A stretch of 46,063 nt of DNA from Planctomycetota bacterium. GTDB lineage: Bacteria; Planctomycetota; Planctomycetia; Gemmatales; Gemmataceae. The DNA is taken from the NCBI GenBank assembly GCA_016195405.1, contig JACPZP010000119.1:1-46063 (forward strand), read 5' to 3'. The notes below the pieces were generated by a model that saw nothing but the letters and a program-made list of their open reading frames with translations, was not told the origin of the DNA and searched no databases. This document shows, in pieces, positions 33,974-42,440 of the stretch. The position numbers were made by a program, and so were the translations under genes. The stretch's first letter is position 1. Every line of letters begins with the position of its first letter.

Positions 33974-36367
33974 TCAATCCGGATACACGGTGGTCCTGGC
34001 CTCGCGGGTGATCGGTGTGCGATCCTGATTGCTGCTCACTTGGGCGAGAAATCGCATCTGCCCCGGCGCCTGCGCCAGGGCAGTCACGACGAAGACGGCT
34101 TCGCCTTGCGGTTCCAGACGCGGCACGGCACCGAAGATCACCTGCCGGCCTTCCAGTCGAAACGACGTCGGACCCTGACAGTTTCCGGCTGCAATCCCCT
34201 CCGGCAGCGACGCCTGCACCTCAATGCCCGTCGCCGCAACCGTTCCCTCATTGACCACGCGGATCTGAAACGCCGTCGGCCTGCCCACTTCCACCGCGGT
34301 GTTACGATCACGCACGGTGACGGCAAGATTGGCCGTTCCTTCGACGACGATCTTCGCCTTCGATTTGGCCTCTTGGCGGGCGTCGGTGCGAGCAGCGTCG
34401 GTGCGAACGATGACTTCGTTGTCGAATTCGCCCGGCGACTTGCCTTGCACTTTCAGGGTCAACGTCCGGGTCTGTCCCGCCGGCAAGGCGTCGATCAGCC
34501 AATGGGCCGTGCGCGTTTCCTGCGTAAACAATCCGCGATCGCTGGCGCCGGTGATTTCCAAGCCCTCGGGAAGAACATCGACCACCGCCACGTTCTTGAG
34601 CGGTCTCGAATTTGGATTACTGACCTCGATCTTGAGCTCGCTTTCGCGGCGCAGGAACATGCGGTTGGTCGCGGCCTGACGCACTTCCGGGGCAAGTGTG
34701 GAGGAGCCTCCAGACAATGTTCCGATCGCCTTTTGCATGGCGCCCGCGGCCTGGGCAGCTCCCGTCTGAACCGCGCCGGCGGGCAACACGTTGACTTCCG
34801 CGGCGGAAACTGCCTTCTCGCCGCCCGACGCGGATAGCTCCACCTGAACGACATGCCGGCCAGGCTGGCGGGTGATCGTCGTCAGCCTCTGCACTTTGTC
34901 GGCGCCGGCCGCCAACTCGCCGATGTCGCCTTCGATGGCGCTTCCTTTGGGATGGGTCAGGCCGGGCGGCAAAATGACGCGGAGGATGACGCCGCGCAGC
35001 GGTTGCGCGCCTTTGTTGGCGTAGCGAATCTCCACGACGGCCGGCTGACCGACGGGCACACCGCCGGCCGGCCCGTGCGCCGAAACCACCAGCGTTGCGG
35101 CCGAGAGACGATGGACGGTATGGCCCATGGTGCTGCCGGAAACCGTCAGCGTCGTGGCGCCGTTTAGAACCGCGGCGCCAGGCGCCTGCACCTCGACTCG
35201 AATTTTTTGATCCTCGCCCGCAATCAGCACGGGAATTAGCCAGGTCATGGATTTTTCGCTTTGCAAGGCCGGCTGCGGGTCGGCGCTCACAACGCGGAGG
35301 CTCGCGGACAGCTCGTCATCGATGCGGACATTGCGCGCCGGCACGTTGCCGTGATTGCGCACTACGATCACATAGGTCTGGTGTTCGCCGGCTTTCAACT
35401 GGCCTAGGCCGATCTTCTCCAGCGTCACCTGCGGTGTCTGCGTGGAAGCCAGCACCGGACCAGGAACCGTTGAGCCCGACTGCGCGAGCGGCGTCACTTG
35501 CGCGCCTGGGGTGTCGGGATTGCTCGCGTCGGGCGCGAGATTCAATCCTCCAGGTGCGCTTGGGCTTAGCTGGCCAGGTCGGCGCAGCGGATGGACGATC
35601 CGAAACGTCGCCGGGCCGTCGTCCTTGACCGGCGGCGTCTGGGCCTTTTGTTTGACGCGATCATTGGACGGCGAGACGACCACGGGCGGCGCCGCGGCCG
35701 GGCTGGGATCGATGCTTGGCGGACTAGGCTTCAGTTCGATCGGTGGAGGCGGCACAACCGGCGGCGAAACCGGGTTCGGTTCTTGTTTGGGCTCAAGGGG
35801 CTTTGGCAGGATTTCAGTCGCGACCATAGGTGGATCGATTGGCGGTGGTGGTTCCATTTTCGGGATCGGAAGCTTCACTTGGGGTTCGCCTTGGAAAGCC
35901 ACTTGCTGAATCGGTGGAAATGCCGGATCAGGCATCGCGTCTGGGGGTGCATTCATGAGTGTCGGTGCTTTTGGCGTTGGTGCCGGGAGCGTTGGTGCAG
36001 GAAGCGTCGCCGCTGGAAGCGTGGGCAACGTCGAAGGCGCGGGTGTTGACGGGATATTGGTCGCCGACTGTGGTGCCGGAATCAAGTCCGCAGACGTAGG
36101 AGACGGCGTGGGTAAGGGCGGCGGCGGTTCTTGGGTTTTTTGCTTGGCGCGTGGATCAGTCGGGAAAATCGGCGGGCTGGGTGCTTCAGTTTTCTTGGAA
36201 GGGGCGATCGCCGGCTCCGGCCGCGGCGCGCTCTCTTCAAGGTCCGGCGGCACGATCGGCCTCGGCGGCCAGGGGCTGCGACTCTCTTGGCCGCGCACGC
36301 CGAAATAGGCCCCGCCAACCCCCGTTCCCACGAGGAGGATGACCACTAATAGCCGAGCTTTCCTCAT
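33974..36367 (-). CDS. Proline-rich exported protein with four DUF11-type domains
   Basis: A 797-residue protein. One N-terminal helix (MRKARLLVVILLVGTGVGG) acts as signal or anchor. About 290 residues of Pro/Ala/Thr/Ser-rich low complexity follow, then four Ig-like DUF11/conserved-repeat domains. Their typical strands are TYVIVVRNHGNVPARNVRI, AVVEIRYANKGAQPLRGV, LKIEVSNPNSRPLKNVAVVD and AFQIRVVNEGTVAATGIEV. Such proteins are usual in planctomycetal envelopes and are thought to be structural; a definite role is unknown. The start overlaps the stop of the MazG-like gene (ATGA at 36364-36367), so I do not use the 40 codons of open frame upstream. Two repeat palindromes lie in the gap past its stop. 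Confidence 0.8.
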   Translation of the reverse strand: MRKARLLVVILLVGTGVGGAYFGVRGQESRSPWPPRPIVPPDLEESAPRPEPAIAPSKKTEAPSPPIFPTDPRAKQKTQEPPPPLPTPSPTSADLIPAPQSATNIPSTPAPSTLPTLPAATLPAPTLPAPTPKAPTLMNAPPDAMPDPAFPPIQQVAFQGEPQVKLPIPKMEPPPPIDPPMVATEILPKPLEPKQEPNPVSPPVVPPPPIELKPSPPSIDPSPAAAPPVVVSPSNDRVKQKAQTPPVKDDGPATFRIVHPLRRPGQLSPSAPGGLNLAPDASNPDTPGAQVTPLAQSGSTVPGPVLASTQTPQVTLEKIGLGQLKAGEHQTYVIVVRNHGNVPARNVRIDDELSASLRVVSADPQPALQSEKSMTWLIPVLIAGEDQKIRVEVQAPGAAVLNGATTLTVSGSTMGHTVHRLSAATLVVSAHGPAGGVPVGQPAVVEIRYANKGAQPLRGVILRVILPPGLTHPKGSAIEGDIGELAAGADKVQRLTTITRQPGRHVVQVELSASGGEKAVSAAEVNVLPAGAVQTGAAQAAGAMQKAIGTLSGGSSTLAPEVRQAATNRMFLRRESELKIEVSNPNSRPLKNVAVVDVLPEGLEITGASDRGLFTQETRTAHWLIDALPAGQTRTLTLKVQGKSPGEFDNEVIVRTDAARTDARQEAKSKAKIVVEGTANLAVTVRDRNTAVEVGRPTAFQIRVVNEGTVAATGIEVQASLPEGIAAGNCQGPTSFRLEGRQVIFGAVPRLEPQGEAVFVVTALAQAPGQMRFLAQVSSNQDRTPITREARTTVYPD

Positions 36368-36732
36368 GCCTCGTACTTCCCCCGGTACTTCTCCGCCGGA
36401 TACTTCTGAGCGTTCTTCACCAGCTTGGCCGCCACTGCATCGCTCAGGTCGATATTCAGGCTGTTGCTTAGATTCAGCAGATGGCATGCGACGTCGGCCA
36501 ATTCGTCCGCGATTTCGGCGCGTTGGGCTGGATCATCCACCAATGCGCGCGATGCCTCGCACTCCACCCAGAGGAAGTGCTCCATTAGTTCCGCCGTTTC
36601 CACCGCCAGGCCCATGACCAGGTTCTTCGGGCTGTGAAACCTGTGCCAGGAGCGTTCGTCGGCGAAGCGCCAAACGGCCTCCTTCAGCGCACCCACCGTG
36701 GTGACGGCATCCGTCGTGACGGCATCGGGCAT
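36364..36732 (-). CDS. MazG-like nucleotide pyrophosphohydrolase
   Basis: A 122-residue all-helical protein of the MazG/dCTP pyrophosphatase (DCTPP1, YpjD) type. The metal-binding signature is VMGLAVETAELMEHFLW, with EIADELADVACHLLNL providing the second acidic set, and the end KNAQKYPAEKYRGKY is typical of the family. It hydrolyses (d)NTPs to monophosphates to clear abnormal nucleotides; the preferred nucleotide is unknown. It precedes and overlaps the DUF11-repeat gene, with which it has no obvious functional link. Confidence 0.88.
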   Translation of the reverse strand: MPDAVTTDAVTTVGALKEAVWRFADERSWHRFHSPKNLVMGLAVETAELMEHFLWVECEASRALVDDPAQRAEIADELADVACHLLNLSNSLNIDLSDAVAAKLVKNAQKYPAEKYRGKYEA

Positions 36733-36877
36733 GGGCGCACGGTTCTCTGGTAAGAGGGAGCGGGGACTATAACCCTCTTCTTGTATCTGTCAAGCAGAGC
36801 CTCCGACTTTACCGATCCTGCCGACAAAAACGCTGCGGTTCCCTCGCTCCCCAAGGTTTGATAACATTTCGGCAGGG

Positions 36878-36952
36878 GGCGGGTTCAAAAAGGGGTCTGG
36901 ACCTCTAGAATCACAGGTCCTGATCCGGTCCCGAACCCTTTTTGAAACCGCC
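36878..36952. repeat. Imperfect 26-bp inverted repeat upstream of smpB
   Basis: ggcgggttcaaaaagggg... at 36878-36903 is nearly complementary to 36927-36952 (ggtcccgaaccc...accgcc). It ends 28 bases before the smpB ATG. It might fold in the smpB leader, but its form suggests another dispersed repeat. Confidence 0.8.
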
Positions 36953-36980
36953 ATGAGACTTTCGGCAGGAGAGACCGGCG

Positions 36981-37472
36981 ATGGCAAAAGGGAAAAAGGG
37001 CGACGACGGGGAAGACGGCATCAAGATCATTTGCCGCAACAAGCGCGCCCTGCACGAATACCACGTTTTCGACTCGCTGGAATGCGGTCTGGTCCTCACC
37101 GGAACGGAAGTGAAAAGCCTACGCGAGGGCAGCTCCAGCCTGGAAGAGGCTTACGCCAAGATCGAAGGCGACGAAGTTTGGCTGCTGGGCAGCGACATCC
37201 CCGAGTACGCTATGGGAAATCGGCTAAATCACAAACCCAAGCGGCCGCGTAAGTTGCTGCTACATCGCCGCGAGATCGCCAAATTCGCCGGTAAGGCTTC
37301 CGAGCGCGGTTTCACGCTCATCCCGCTCAAGATGTACTTCAAAAAGGGTCGGGCCAAGGTGGAGCTGGCCATCGCCCGCGGCAAGAAGCTCTACGATAAG
37401 CGCCAAGACGAGAAAAAAACCGAGGCCCGCAAGGAGATCCACAAGGCGATGAAGGACCGCCGCCACGGGTAG
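36981..37472 (+). CDS. smpB: SsrA-binding protein SmpB
   Basis: A 163-residue SmpB, the tmRNA partner in rescue of stalled ribosomes. The core begins ICRNKRALHEYHVFDSLECG and continues LTGTEVKSLREGSSSLEEAY; the C-terminal tail is basic (LYDKRQDEKKTEARKEI). Length and motifs are normal. AGGAGAG lies seven bases before the ATG. No ssrA (tmRNA) gene is visible nearby. Confidence 0.96.
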   Translation: MAKGKKGDDGEDGIKIICRNKRALHEYHVFDSLECGLVLTGTEVKSLREGSSSLEEAYAKIEGDEVWLLGSDIPEYAMGNRLNHKPKRPRKLLLHRREIAKFAGKASERGFTLIPLKMYFKKGRAKVELAIARGKKLYDKRQDEKKTEARKEIHKAMKDRRHG

Positions 37473-37485
37473 TAGAAGGATCTCT

Positions 37486-37583
37486 GGCGAGCCGGGAGCG
37501 TCAGCGGCGTCAGCGACCGGAGTGAACCAGGTGTGCCCGGTACCCACACCGGTCGCTTACGCCGCTCACGCTCCCGGCTCGCC
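37486..37583. repeat. Long inverted repeat after smpB
   Basis: 35-base arms (37486-37520 and 37549-37583) match with two mismatches; a 28-base loop region lies between and contains a further ggtgtg/cacacc pairing. The left arm plus agtgaa reappears inside glcE at 19915-19946. It begins 14 bases after the smpB stop and may also stop or stabilise the smpB message. Confidence 0.9.
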
Positions 37584-37638
37584 TTGTCCCGATTTAGCAA
37601 CTTTTGTACCCTCCAGGCTCTACGAAACGCATTGAGCC

Positions 37639-37655
37639 CGACGCGCAAGCGAGGG
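37639..37655. repeat. Single arm of the 15.6-kb palindrome family
   Basis: cgacgcgcaagcgaggg differs at one base from the arm at 15614-15630. No second arm is present. It lies just before the glycosyltransferase start. Confidence 0.7.
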
Positions 37656-37690
37656 GCCGACCGCGCAACCTTGTAGCTACGGATGGCTGC

Positions 37691-38710
37691 ATGCAAGTCA
37701 TTGCCTTGGTTTCCAGTCCGGAGCATGTTTGTGCGCGGTATCGACTAGCGGCGTTCATTCCGGCGTTACGCAAATCCGGCGTGGATCTGACGCTCGAGCC
37801 TTGGCCTCCGTGGTGGTCGCCGGGCTTCTTGTTTCGTCGCCGGTTGCGGCGCGCCGACGCCGTCATCGTGCAGCGCCGCCGGTTGCGGCCGGCGCCTCTG
37901 GCGCGGTTGCGGCGGGCGGCCCGGTTCTTGATCTATGACTTCGACGACGCGGTCTTCTCACGCCGATCGTTGCATCCGGACGGTCTGCGAAGCTGCAAGC
38001 GGCAGTCCGGCTTCGAGCGCATGGTATCGGCAGCAGACGCCGTGGTGGCGGGAAACGCCTTCCTGCGCGATCAGGCCTGTCTTCACGCCGGCGCCGACAG
38101 AGTGGTCGTGGTTCCCACCTGCATCGATCCGGACCGCTATCCGCAAGCGAAGCACCAACGCGCCAAGGCCGGCGTTCGACTGGTGTGGATAGGCTCTTCC
38201 AGCACCATGCGCGGTTTGGAGAAGATCAGCGAATTGCTCGACGAGATTGGAAATAACCATCCCGGCCTGAACTTGAAGATCATTTGTGACCGAAACCTGT
38301 CACTGAGATCCCTGCCCGTACACTTTTGTCGCTGGTCCGAGCAAAGCGAGGCGGCAGAGCTTGCCGACGCCGACATCGGCATCAGCTGGCTCCCTCCCGA
38401 TGACTGGAGCCGAGGCAAGTGCGGGCTCAAAGTCCTGCAGTACATGGCGGCCGGCTTGCCCGTGGTGGCGAACGCGGTCGGCGTGCAACCGGATTTTGTC
38501 CGACACGGAGAAACTGGTTTCTTGGCCGAAAGTCCCGCGGAATGGGATCTGGCCATTAAGACGTTAGCCGCGGATCCCGAATTGCGCCAGCGCATGGGGG
38601 CGGCCGGCCGCCGCCGCGCGCTCCGGGATTTTCACGTGGAGAGAGGTGCGGCCGCATGGCTCGATTTGCTCAAGACGCTGCACCACCGTCCCGCAGCCGC
38701 CTCCGCCTGA
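37691..38710 (+). CDS. Glycosyltransferase, GT4-like
   Basis: A 339-residue GT-B fold transferase. The C-terminal half has the donor-site pattern SWLPPDDWSRGKCGLKVLQY followed by MAAGLPVVANAVGVQPD and HGETGFLAE; the N-terminal half begins VIALVSSPEHVCARYR. I start at ATG 37691; the frame stays open 29 codons upstream through repeat DNA. Its last 55 bases overlap the double kinase gene, so the two are co-expressed. Together they suggest LPS-core or other glycan modification. The sugar is unknown. Confidence 0.85.
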   Translation: MQVIALVSSPEHVCARYRLAAFIPALRKSGVDLTLEPWPPWWSPGFLFRRRLRRADAVIVQRRRLRPAPLARLRRAARFLIYDFDDAVFSRRSLHPDGLRSCKRQSGFERMVSAADAVVAGNAFLRDQACLHAGADRVVVVPTCIDPDRYPQAKHQRAKAGVRLVWIGSSSTMRGLEKISELLDEIGNNHPGLNLKIICDRNLSLRSLPVHFCRWSEQSEAAELADADIGISWLPPDDWSRGKCGLKVLQYMAAGLPVVANAVGVQPDFVRHGETGFLAESPAEWDLAIKTLAADPELRQRMGAAGRRRALRDFHVERGAAAWLDLLKTLHHRPAAASA

Positions 38711-40512
38711 AACAGCCTCCGGCGCCGACAGGTATCGGTCGGCAACCCGAGTTTGTTTCGCTCAAAGCGGGAGGCTTTCGCTGGACGGTCACGCCCGAGT
38801 TCCGTGATGTGTTGCTTGCGTTCGACGGCCTGCCGCTGGACGACTGGCTCCGTTCCGGCCACGCACGCATCATCAAGAAAGGCCCGCATCGGATCGTCTA
38901 TCGCGTCGAGCTTCCTGAGCTCACGTTCTTCGTGAAAAAAAACCTGATCCCGGATTGGCCGACGTGGCTGCGGCAACTCGTGCGACCGAGCAAGGCCCGT
39001 TCCGAATTCAACCTTGCCCGCGCCGTGGCAAAGCGGGGCTTGCCGACATTCATGCCGCTCGCCTTAGGCCGGCAGGAACACCCGTTTGGCGCCGGGGAGA
39101 GCGTCCTGATTACGCGCAGCCTCGAGGAGACGCAGCCCTTGCAGCTCTTCCTGGCCAACGTTCTTTTCGCGATGCCGGAGCCACGGCGCTCGCAACTGCG
39201 CCGCCGCTTGGCCGCCGAACTGGGCCGGTTTGTGGCCCGCTTGCATGACGCGGGCATCATGCACGATGATTTCCACGCCGGCAACATTCTGGTGCGGCTC
39301 GAAGACGACGATCGGGTCTCGTTCTACTTAATCGATCTCGACGCGGTCACGCTACACGTGCCGCTCTCGTGGGTCCAGAGCCGGGCCAATCTCACGATCC
39401 TCAACCGTTGGTTTATCCTCCGCGCCAATCGCACCGACCGGCTGCGCTTTTGGCGGGCTTACGCCGGCGCCCGGCGCCACGGCAAGGGCTGCGACAAGCT
39501 TGGTTCCGAAGGCTTCGAACTCGCCGCCTTAGACCTGGAAAAGCGCACTTGGCAATCCAACCTCGATTTCTGGAAACGCCGCGACCGCCGCAGCCTGCGC
39601 GAGAATCGTTATTACTCCCGTCTTCGTTCTCGGACGATTCTTGGCTTCGCGGTCACCGATCTCGATCCGGAAGCGCTGGCCAGGTTATGCCGCGATCCCG
39701 ACGAGCCATTCCGTCGCCCCGGCATCAAGCTGCTCAAGAACTCGCGCAGCGCCACCGTGACCGAGCTGGAAATGCTCGTCGACGGCCGGCCGTGCAAGGT
39801 GATTTACAAGCGCTTCCGCGTGACCACCTGGACCGATCCATTCGCCGCGCTCGGGAGGCCGACGCCGGCATTGCGCTCGTGGGCCCTGGGTCAAGGTTTC
39901 CGAGAGCGCGGCCTGCCGACGGCGCGGCCCTTGGCGATCCTGCACCGCCGCCGCCATGGGCTGCTTTACGAAGGTTATTTGCTGACGGAGAAGATCGAGA
40001 ACGCGCAGGAGCTGCGCGACTTCGCGCGCGACCTGAAAGATATTCCGACGGATTGCCGTCGTCACGTGCTGCGCCGTCAGATCGTGCAAGTGGCAAGGGT
40101 TGTGCGCGAATTGCATCGCCGCTGCCTGGCACACCGCGATTTGAAAGCCGCCAACATTCTCGTGAGCCGCGACCTCGCTCGATTCGTCTGCCCCTTCAGT
40201 CCCGGTTGGGAAGCGCGCGGCGACAGCCTGCTGCACATCGCGCGTAGCTCGATTTGGCTGATCGACCTGGTCGGCGTCGAGCGCAAGCGCCGATTGTCCT
40301 TCGCGCGGCGCATTAAGAACCTGACCCGGCTGCACGCCAGCTTTCACGATCATCCCGCATTCACGCGGACCGATAAGCTGCGTTTCTTGCGCGAGTATCT
40401 GCACTGGGCCTTGCACGGACCGGGCGACTGGAAAAAATGGTGGCGGGCCATCGACCGGGCCACTCAGGAAAAGATCATCAAGAACAGGCGCAGCGGCCGA
40501 GTCCTCTGCTGA
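38656..40512 (+). CDS. Double lipopolysaccharide-kinase-like protein (tandem WaaP/InaA domains)
   Basis: A 618-residue protein with two kinase-like halves of the Kdo/WaaP (LPS core heptose or Kdo kinase) type. First half: possible ATP lysine in FFVKKN (about 93-95), catalytic loop HDDFHAGN at 203-210 and metal-binding Asp in LIDLD at about 227. Second half: lysine in VIYKRF (about 385), loop HRDLKAAN at 493-500 and Asp in LIDLV at about 537, followed by FARRIKNLTRLHASF typical of WaaP. Both catalytic sets look complete. Single-domain proteins of this family are usually about 230-300 residues, so this is a fusion or duplication. It overlaps the glycosyltransferase gene. Confidence 0.82.
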   Translation: MARFAQDAAPPSRSRLRLKQPPAPTGIGRQPEFVSLKAGGFRWTVTPEFRDVLLAFDGLPLDDWLRSGHARIIKKGPHRIVYRVELPELTFFVKKNLIPDWPTWLRQLVRPSKARSEFNLARAVAKRGLPTFMPLALGRQEHPFGAGESVLITRSLEETQPLQLFLANVLFAMPEPRRSQLRRRLAAELGRFVARLHDAGIMHDDFHAGNILVRLEDDDRVSFYLIDLDAVTLHVPLSWVQSRANLTILNRWFILRANRTDRLRFWRAYAGARRHGKGCDKLGSEGFELAALDLEKRTWQSNLDFWKRRDRRSLRENRYYSRLRSRTILGFAVTDLDPEALARLCRDPDEPFRRPGIKLLKNSRSATVTELEMLVDGRPCKVIYKRFRVTTWTDPFAALGRPTPALRSWALGQGFRERGLPTARPLAILHRRRHGLLYEGYLLTEKIENAQELRDFARDLKDIPTDCRRHVLRRQIVQVARVVRELHRRCLAHRDLKAANILVSRDLARFVCPFSPGWEARGDSLLHIARSSIWLIDLVGVERKRRLSFARRIKNLTRLHASFHDHPAFTRTDKLRFLREYLHWALHGPGDWKKWWRAIDRATQEKIIKNRRSGRVLC

Positions 40513-40617
40513 TCAAACCTTCTCTTGCATCTTTCCCGTCTCCCGCGTATTGTCCCTGCCCTTCGCTCCCGGCGCGGAAGCTATGCGCCGAAAACTTGCC
40601 TTGAGGTCTCCTTGCGC

Positions 40618-41463
40618 ATGATGGTACGGCATTTTTTTGGCTTGCTCGCACTGGCCGGATGCGTGGCCGGGTGCCAGGTGCTGCCGCTATCCCTCGGCGG
40701 GGGCGACAAGCCGGAAGTCGTCGCGGGAATGCCGAGCAAGCACTCGCACCGCGTTTCCCAGTTCATCTTCTTCGCCGACTTTGAGATCCAGAAAAACCTG
40801 CCCATTTTCCGCGAGCTGGGGAATTTGCGTGAGCAAGTCTACAAAGAGCTGCAACTGCCGCCTTCCTCCAACATGATCCAGGTGTTCCTGTTTGAGGACA
40901 AGGAACGCTACGAGCGCTTCATGCAGCTCAAGTATCCCGGATTGCCGCAGCGCCGCGCCTTCTTCGTCGCCCAACCGCGAAGACCCGGCGGCAGCGAAGA
41001 GCTATATGTCTACACCTACTGGGGCGACCGCATCCAACAGGACCTACGCCACGAGCTGACGCACGCCCTTTTGCACAGCGTCCTCAAGGACGTGCCGCTC
41101 TGGCTCGACGAAGGGCTGGCGGAGTATTTCGAGATGCCTCCCGGTTGGAACGGCATCAATTACAGCCATCTCGAACAGCTGCGCCAGAGCGGCGCCAAGA
41201 TCGATCTCGACCGCCTCGAGCAACTCGGCGACGTCAAGGAGATGAACGCCCCGGAATATCGCGAATCGTGGGCCTGGGTCCATTTGATGTTGCGCGGCTC
41301 GCCGGCGGGACGGAAGGTCCTAACCGCTTATGTCCAAGAGTTGCGAACCAATCCCAAGCCGGCGTCCTTGCGGCCGCGCCTCGTCGCCGTTTCCGTGTCC
41401 GGCGATACCCTTCTTCACCATCTCGAACAGCTCTCGGTCGCACGGAAAACCACGAAGAATTAG
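40618..41463 (+). CDS. Lipoprotein with gluzincin-type metallopeptidase motif (DUF1570-like)
   Basis: A 281-residue protein starting MMVRHFFGLLALAGCVAGC; the LAGC/VAGC lipobox indicates a lipid-anchored protein. The motif HELTH (145-149) with a downstream Glu in LDEGLAEYF (165) is the zinc site of peptidase MA-like/DUF1570 proteins. These are common in planctomycetes; substrates are unknown. GAGG lies 11 bases before the first of two adjacent ATGs. Upstream in-frame codons (from 40525) do not fit a lipoprotein and are excluded. Confidence 0.8.
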   Translation: MMVRHFFGLLALAGCVAGCQVLPLSLGGGDKPEVVAGMPSKHSHRVSQFIFFADFEIQKNLPIFRELGNLREQVYKELQLPPSSNMIQVFLFEDKERYERFMQLKYPGLPQRRAFFVAQPRRPGGSEELYVYTYWGDRIQQDLRHELTHALLHSVLKDVPLWLDEGLAEYFEMPPGWNGINYSHLEQLRQSGAKIDLDRLEQLGDVKEMNAPEYRESWAWVHLMLRGSPAGRKVLTAYVQELRTNPKPASLRPRLVAVSVSGDTLLHHLEQLSVARKTTKN

Positions 41464-41681
41464 CAAAGGGCTCACTTTGCAAGAGACCTTTTCCGGCCAT
41501 CCCCCCCCGACGAATCTGTGCGCTTCATTCAGTAAGTCTTTGTCGCTTGGTAAGTTAAGGTGCGAGCCATTCCATTGAATTGCGTCGCCAGGGGTGTGTG
41601 GGGGGGTGGCGACACAACGAATTCTAATCGGCAGGCGGCAAACGGGCTTTGGAGTAAGATTAACGGAAAGGACCTCTGCAC

Positions 41682-42440
41682 ATGAACCTCTTGGTCACGG
41701 CCGGCAACACGCAGACCCTTATCGACAAGGTCCGCTGCATCACCAACATCTTCACTGGCAGGACCGGGGCGGCGCTCGCGCTGGAGGCCTACCGCCGCGG
41801 GCACACGGTCACGCTCTTGACCTCCCATCCCGAGGCCGTCGCCGACATGCTGGAGGCGCCGCCCATCTTCAGCGACGACCGTTGGTCCATGAAGTCGTAC
41901 CGGACCTTCGACGATCTTCACAAGTTGATGGCCGAGTTGGTTCCCGGAAAGCTCGACGGTGTGATCCACAGCGCCGCCGTCAACGACTACGAATCGGCCG
42001 GCATCTTCGCACCCGCCGCGGGCACGAGTTTCGACCCGACGACGCGCGCTTGGAGCGGATCGCAGCCAAGGCTGGTCGACCGCGCCGCCGGAAAGGTCAA
42101 AAGCGATGAACCGGAACTGTGGCTGCGTCTCGTGCGCGCCCCGAAACTGATCGACATGATTCGCCGCGACTGGAAATACCGCGGCGTACTGGTGAAATTC
42201 AAGCTCGAAGTCGGCGTCTCCGAGGAAGAGCTTCTCAAGATTACCGAGTCGTCTCGCCTTCATTCGAGTGCCGATCTCATGGTCGCCAATACGTTGGAAG
42301 GTTCGGCGTCCTGGGCGCTGGTCGGCCCCGTGGCGGGACAATACCAGCGCGTGAATCGGCGGCAGCTCGCGGAGAACGTGCTGATCGCAGTCGAATCGCT
42401 GCACGAGGAAGGCCGGCGCAAGGAGGCGCGCCATGGCTAA
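41682..42440 (+). CDS. coaB: Phosphopantothenate-cysteine ligase (CoaB half)
   Basis: A 252-residue DFP-domain protein that joins 4'-phosphopantothenate to cysteine in CoA synthesis. It begins MNLLVTAGNTQTLIDKVRCI, with FTGRTGAALALEAYRRGHTV; HSAAVNDY and a Lys-containing segment (KVKSDEPELWLRLVRAPKLI) fit the CoaB active site. In most bacteria CoaB is the C-terminal half of a CoaBC fusion; here it is separate. GGAAAGGACC precedes the ATG. It overlaps coaC by eight bases. Confidence 0.88.
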   Translation: MNLLVTAGNTQTLIDKVRCITNIFTGRTGAALALEAYRRGHTVTLLTSHPEAVADMLEAPPIFSDDRWSMKSYRTFDDLHKLMAELVPGKLDGVIHSAAVNDYESAGIFAPAAGTSFDPTTRAWSGSQPRLVDRAAGKVKSDEPELWLRLVRAPKLIDMIRRDWKYRGVLVKFKLEVGVSEEELLKITESSRLHSSADLMVANTLEGSASWALVGPVAGQYQRVNRRQLAENVLIAVESLHEEGRRKEARHG

